A stretch of DNA of 21,288 nucleotides from Phlegmacium glaucopus. Lineage: Eukaryota; Basidiomycota; Agaricomycetes; Agaricales; Cortinariaceae. The first letter of the stretch is position 1. Each line of letters opens with the position of its first letter. The notes beneath the pieces were generated by a model. The model saw only the letters and a program-made list of their open reading frames with translations. It had not been told where the DNA came from and searched no databases. This document shows positions 17,515 through 21,288 of this stretch, piece after piece. A program made the position numbers and the translations under genes. Location of the stretch: NCBI GenBank assembly GCA_015039465.1, contig MU130245.1:1-21288 (forward strand), in the 5' to 3' direction.

Positions 17515-19292
17515 GACGGATACGTCCGCAGCCAGACAGGTACAGAAAAGCTTTGGTGAAGAAGAGTTACAACTAAGAACCAGGTATGCGAGCGAAGTAA
17601 GCGACCCTGGCAGCTCCTCGGCAGCAGTGAGCAGCTAAGCTAATGTGGTTCGTGGGTAAGGTGTAGAAGTTGAAGATGGACGCGATACCGGTTGAGTGTG
17701 AAGAAGTCTCTCCTAAGCTGGGGTGTCAACTCGCTCGATGCGGAGGTCTCAGGCACGCCCGGCGGAAATTCTTTATAGTAGTTAGGTGAACCGTACCACC
17801 ACGATTCAAGTGCGTACCACTGTTGGAGGAGAGGAAACTTCCTAAGAAAGCGTATATGCACTGTCTACTGTTTTGCTTATTCGCCTAAGGGAAGAAGTAA
17901 GGTGGAGGCTTTATACGCGCGCGTAGAGACAAAGGAAAATTAGCACGGTTATCTGCGACAGATCGCATAGGACTAGGACTATTTCTCTGGCATCTCTTAG
18001 TTCTCTTGCATTTCTTAGTTCTCCTCCATCTCTTACTTCTCCTGCACCTCTTAGTTCTCCTGCACCTCTTACTTCTCCTAGTTGTTTGCGGATGTTACAC
18101 AAAGGACTTTCTAAGTACCTTTTTCCTGACGCGTCGTATGCTGAGCGCTTCGTCGATAGATGGCCTACGACTTCCTCGTCGTACAGTTCGTACACGGTAG
18201 ATACGCGAACCCGCCGCTGCAAGGGCCCGACCTCTGCCTTTGCGTCCTTACCTAGTTCCTCGAGGGAAGTTTTAGTTTTATGAACTTTACGTTTTACCAG
18301 ACGGTAGTATATTAAAACTTATGACAGCGAGCGCTGAATAGTTGCAAATGGACCACGTTTCATGACGATAGGACATAACGGCTACGCCAACTTCCACGCG
18401 CAAAATAGGTAAAAAACCAACCGTTAAGATTGCTAGAGAGATGGTCCACGAGTTGTCCGCATGTTTCGGCCATATAATGTGGCGCTAGAGTCGCGGCCGT
18501 TGTATTACTAGCAGTTCCTATTTCTCTGGGTTCTTACCTCTCCATAAGAATAGCTGACCCTATACACAGACGACACCTCCTTCGTACCTCCGCTTGGTGC
18601 AAGACCTGCATGGCACTCAATGCTAAGTATACAGATTAAAACACCAATGACTGTCACATATACGTCCCGTGAACCCGTAAATAAAGGCACGTTTAGGATG
18701 TCTTGCTTCCAGGATGACATTCTGTATGCGATACCCTACTATATCTCAGACGGAAGACCCAGGAGTAGATGCTCCGAGATGAGATAGACTTTGTACGGTG
18801 CGTCGGGCCAGGAGAGATAGCGTTCTACGTCTGGTAGAAAAGAGAATTCCTAATGGAGGCCCTACCCAGCCATTAACCGCCACTTCCGTTCTACTCGCAC
18901 AATTGTGTGACGAGCCAACCAGCTTCATTGCCCAAGGAGTGGGTTAAGCTCTTTGAACCACAGTTGTTTGAGGACCTGGTTGACCCTTTTCAGAAGTTAG
19001 TAGCAATACTACAGTCGCTCTCGCTCTATAGATAGTTTAACCTACTTGGACTACTTTGTACCAAGAGACTCTCAGAGGCCCGCCGCCGGTACTTCTACCT
19101 CGGGGAGAGGTAGTGGGGTTGGCGTTATTTCAGCGGATGGTTACTGAGGTTAGGTGGTCTACTAGAAGCTTGGACCCTTAGGCGCTTCGGGCTCCTGAAG
19201 TTTCACCTGATGAAGGGCTACGGAAATCTGCCTCTAGGCCTTTTTAGATGGGTCCATGCCTACGCAGTTCGCTCGAGCTATTGTCTAAGTTA
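17515..19292. other. Mirror-image (reversed, not complemented) FunK1 kinase gene
   Basis: Read right to left without complementing, this block matches kinase A and the copy at 19318-20374 nearly base for base. For example CTCTGGGTTCTTACCTCTCC at 18524-18543 read backwards is CCTCTCCATTCTTGGGTCTC of kinase A (15730-15749). Both introns are present in mirrored form (about 18400-18455 and 18620-18675). Complementing left to right, without reversing, gives FunK1 codons: an N-terminal region with ARFIRWDRRGAVVTRRFDY, RGFDPTVE and FIPPPKYARASLFPFNRAN, then an acidic repeat, LKDS, GILHRDLSAGNIMI, a DWD region and GTWAFIS. One probable 1-base frameshift lies near 18130. As deposited, neither strand encodes it. 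Frames open in the block as written (for example 17640-17861, 18508-18720) are meaningless. Confidence 0.95.
17982..18080. repeat. 18 bp coding minisatellite inside the mirrored kinase
   Basis: About five and a half units of TTAGTTCTCCTGCACCTC-type sequence. In the mirrored reading they encode an acidic stretch of ENQEDV-like hexapeptides, expanded from the single EENVKN of kinase A (residues 87-92). The other two kinase copies have no expansion. Confidence 0.88.
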
Positions 19293-19317
19293 AAAAAAAA
19301 AAAAAAAAAAAAAAAAA
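19292..19317. repeat. Run of 26 A
   Basis: A pure A tract exactly at the right edge of the mirrored block. Its first A (19292) belongs to the mirrored coding sequence, leaving 25 extra. To its right the next kinase copy starts in mid-exon 3. It may be a poly(A) tail, but its place between two broken gene ends fits padding at a contig join better. Confidence 0.9.
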
Positions 19318-20374
19318 TCCTTAAGAGAAAAGATGGTCTGCATCTTGTCGATAGAGAGGACCGGGCTGCGTGGCATGTTTCAGATAGAGTAGAGCCTCGT
19401 AGATGAGGACCCAGAAGGCAGACTCTATATCATCCCATAGCGTATGTCTTACAGTAGGACCTTCGTTCTGTAGGATTCTCAACGGAAATAAATGCCCAAG
19501 TGCCCTATATATACACTGTCAGTAACCACAAAATTAGACATATGAATCGTAACTCACGGTACGTCCAGAACGTGGTTCGCCTCCATGCTTCCTCCACAGC
19601 AAACACATATCCCAGTCGATAAGAATACCTCTCCATTCTTGGGTCTCTTTATCCTTGACGATCATTATGTTGCCGGCGCTGAGATCGCGGTGTAATATAC
19701 CGGCTTTGTATGCCTGTTGAGCGCCTGGTAGAGAGATCGTTAGAATTGCCAACCAAAAAATGGATAAAACGCGCACCTTCAATCGCATCGGCAATACAGG
19801 ATAGCAGTACTTTGCACCAGGTAAACGTTGATAAGTCGCGAGCGACAGTATTCAAAATTAAATGATGGCAGACCATTTTGCATTTCAAGTATTTTGATTT
19901 TGAAGGGAGCTCCTCGATCCATTCCTGCGTTTCCGCCTCCAGCCCAGGAACGTCGCCGCCAAAGCGCATAGATGGCACATGATCGACATCCTGCTCCTTC
20001 AGCATCCGGTAAATAACTGCTTCGCGAACCGTACGCTGGAAGTCCTTTTTCAATGAATCTCTCAGGAAACACATTGTAGACTTCTTTCGATTCATTCGAT
20101 TCTTTACGTTCTCTTCATAAGGATAAGCTAGAGAGCGACTAGTGGCACGATTAAAAGGAAACAGAGAGGCACGCGCATATTTCGGAGGTGGAATAAAGAA
20201 GGTTTCTTGGACGTCCGTTTTGTCGTATGTCAGGTCCATGCGAAAGAATCCTTCAGAGGAGAGGCGGATGTCGCCATGTTTGACCATCTGGGGATCCAAT
20301 CCGACGAGATAGTGACCCTTTGTCTCAAGGGCGATCCTTTCATACTCTTTCTTCATATACCTGGGGGGGTCCAT
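19318..20374 (-). pseudogene. FunK1 kinase copy, 3' truncated and frameshifted
   Basis: Exon 1 20374-19777, intron 19776-19725 (52 bp), exon 2 19724-19558, intron 19557-19505 (TAG acceptor), then a broken exon 3. Exon 1 keeps FIPPPKYARASLFPFNRA, FLRDSLKKDFQ with the Lys motif changed from LKDS to LRDS, and REAVIYRML. Exon 2 keeps GILHRDLSAGNIMI and IDWDMCLL. Just into exon 3, near 19482, an extra base relative to kinase A shifts the frame after TWAFIS, and coding homology stops at 19318 against the A run. It has GNIMI where kinase A has SNIMI. The loss of the Lys at LKDS, the frameshift and the missing C-terminal 180 or so residues make a functional product unlikely. Confidence 0.87.
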
Positions 20375-20600
20375 TGAAAAGGATAGGTAACAGACTTATG
20401 AGAATAGGGGTCCGTCGAGCTGTTGGGGATCGCGTCTTTGGCGCCTCATACCACTGCTGTGCGAGTCAAGAACGAACCTTGGTTCATAGCAGGCATTCCA
20501 GGTTGTTTGTACTTGATTGCGTCAGAATCCTCAAACCTCTCCTAAAATACATACCAGTATTTCTTTTTGCATTTATAGCTGACAATGCGAGACCCTTTGC
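20375..20600. other. Upstream region of the right-hand kinase copy
   Basis: Homologous to 16472-16625 upstream of kinase A up to TCAGAATCCTCAAACCTCTCC near 20540, then unique. No gene was seen; the open plus frame at 20320-20655 is chance overlap with the minus-strand gene. Confidence 0.65.
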
Positions 20601-20738
20601 AATCGATAGGAGTCGAAACTTTAGAAAAGGTAACGCTCAGAACTTAGCGCTTTAGCAGTGATGGATTCCGCATTTCGGCAGTCCCGGCTTTGCACATTTG
20701 GCTTTGTCTTTCAGGTCTTCGCTGACCGTCTGTTTTAG
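20600..20738 (+). repeat. Segment with inverted partner at 12632-12765
   Basis: Contains TTTGCAAT, GGAGTCGAAA, ATTCCGCATTTCGGCAGTCC, GGCTTTGCA and GACCGTCTGTT in the order found on the minus strand at the left copy. Here it sits between the kinase upstream region and module R1, which looks like the original arrangement. Bases 20739-20868 show nothing recognisable. Confidence 0.68.
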
Positions 20739-20867
20739 AGTACGGATAAGCGCATTTATCACAAAGTGTCACTCTCAAAACTTGCAAGGCGCATTCTTTG
20801 TGCTATCTGCTGAGTTCTCTGACATCTGTTTTATGACGCCCATTGTTCGGCTATTTTTTGTTTGAAC

Positions 20868-21190
20868 AGGTCGTTCCAAAGAGTGTTAGTATTCATGCGG
20901 CATCTACCGAGGGAGATGTTCCCGTCAACGTGAGGATTTCATTTTTCTACTACCTGGGCAGAGGTTCCTGCACGAAAGGTGGTCCCCTTCAACAATAGCG
21001 ATCGGACCTAGGGCTTTGAAGCGGAAGCTGAGGGCCCTAGGACATGCAGAAGACGAGGATATTCTCCTTAGATTATGGATCTTGTCTCTGACTCCATCCA
21101 CTGATGATTTTCAGGGAGATATCATAATGCCTGGAATCAGACGACACCTCCGATAACATTTCCGCCTGTGTTGTGATTCTGTTATTCTTT
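20868..21190. repeat. Spacer module R1, second copy
   Basis: Direct copy of 12826-13290 (AGGTCGTTCCAAAGAGTGTT, GAGGGAGATGTTCCC, AGATTATGGATCTTGTCTCT, GCCTGTGTTGTGATTCTGTT) with small deletions and no TTTGAGC expansion. It places the right-hand kinase as one more unit of the array. Bases 21191-21288 have no partner and no recognised feature. Confidence 0.85.
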
Positions 21191-21288
21191 GGACCCATCT
21201 GCGTCGTGTTTCTCCATCTATAACTTCAACGACGACTGCTCATTGGCTGTGGTATGAATCAGAATGTTACAATATGCCCATTCATCAA

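Noticed and set aside
17640..18928. Small genes at 17640-17861, 17911-18222, 18508-18720 and 18746-18928
   Set aside because: They are chance frames in a block whose real coding content is readable only after reversal.
17515..19292. Ordinary inverted duplication of the kinase
   Set aside because: The reverse complement of the block shows no kinase codons; only plain reversal (or plain complement) does.
19292..19317. Poly(A) tail of a LINE or processed pseudogene
   Set aside because: Both neighbouring kinase copies keep their introns and no target duplication was seen around the A run.

Overview
The window looks like accessory DNA from a basidiomycete fungus (Agaricomycete-like). Two things support this: copies of a fungal-type FunK1 protein kinase with 52-53 bp GT-AG introns, and decayed Ty3/gypsy and Ty1/copia polyproteins of the kind common in mushroom genomes. 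No bacterial operon, rRNA or intact tRNA was seen. The species cannot be named from the sequence alone.

Left and centre (1-12.6 kb) are a nested retrotransposon graveyard. A decayed gypsy element on the minus strand (Gag, aspartic protease, start of reverse transcriptase; about 414-5793) is cut at its RT by a minisatellite-bearing element end (1-413). Next come two tandem LTR-like units (5799-8010) of a copia element. Its minus-strand pol runs from a truncated integrase at about 12632 down to an RNase H that ends inside the LTR. The copia RNase H is split by a long fold-back element (8605-10790) with about 717 bp arms, a 9 bp target duplication, minisatellites in both arms and a tRNA-like Pol III box pair in each arm. 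Two solo LTRs of one family (573 and 586 bp) are nested, one in a copia LTR unit and one in the fold-back's right arm. In each case the partner repeat preserves the empty site.

The right part (12.7-21.3 kb) is a tandem FunK1 kinase array with shared spacer sequence. Kinase A (14941-16471, minus, three exons) is open throughout. The spacer to its left carries a nested 640 bp terminal-inverted-repeat insertion that is absent from the spacer to its right. A second kinase copy (19318-20374, minus) is frameshifted and lacks its 3' end.

The most remarkable feature lies between them. Bases 17515-19292 are a further FunK1 gene written backwards without complementation. Read from right to left as plain letters, the block matches kinase A and the 19.3-20.4 kb copy almost base for base, introns included. 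Turning it around joins its reading frame exactly to the normally oriented C-terminal codons at 17424-17514. A run of 26 A follows immediately. No known DNA process makes a kilobase-scale mirror copy, so a data or assembly error is the leading explanation, but the block must be handled before this locus is interpreted.
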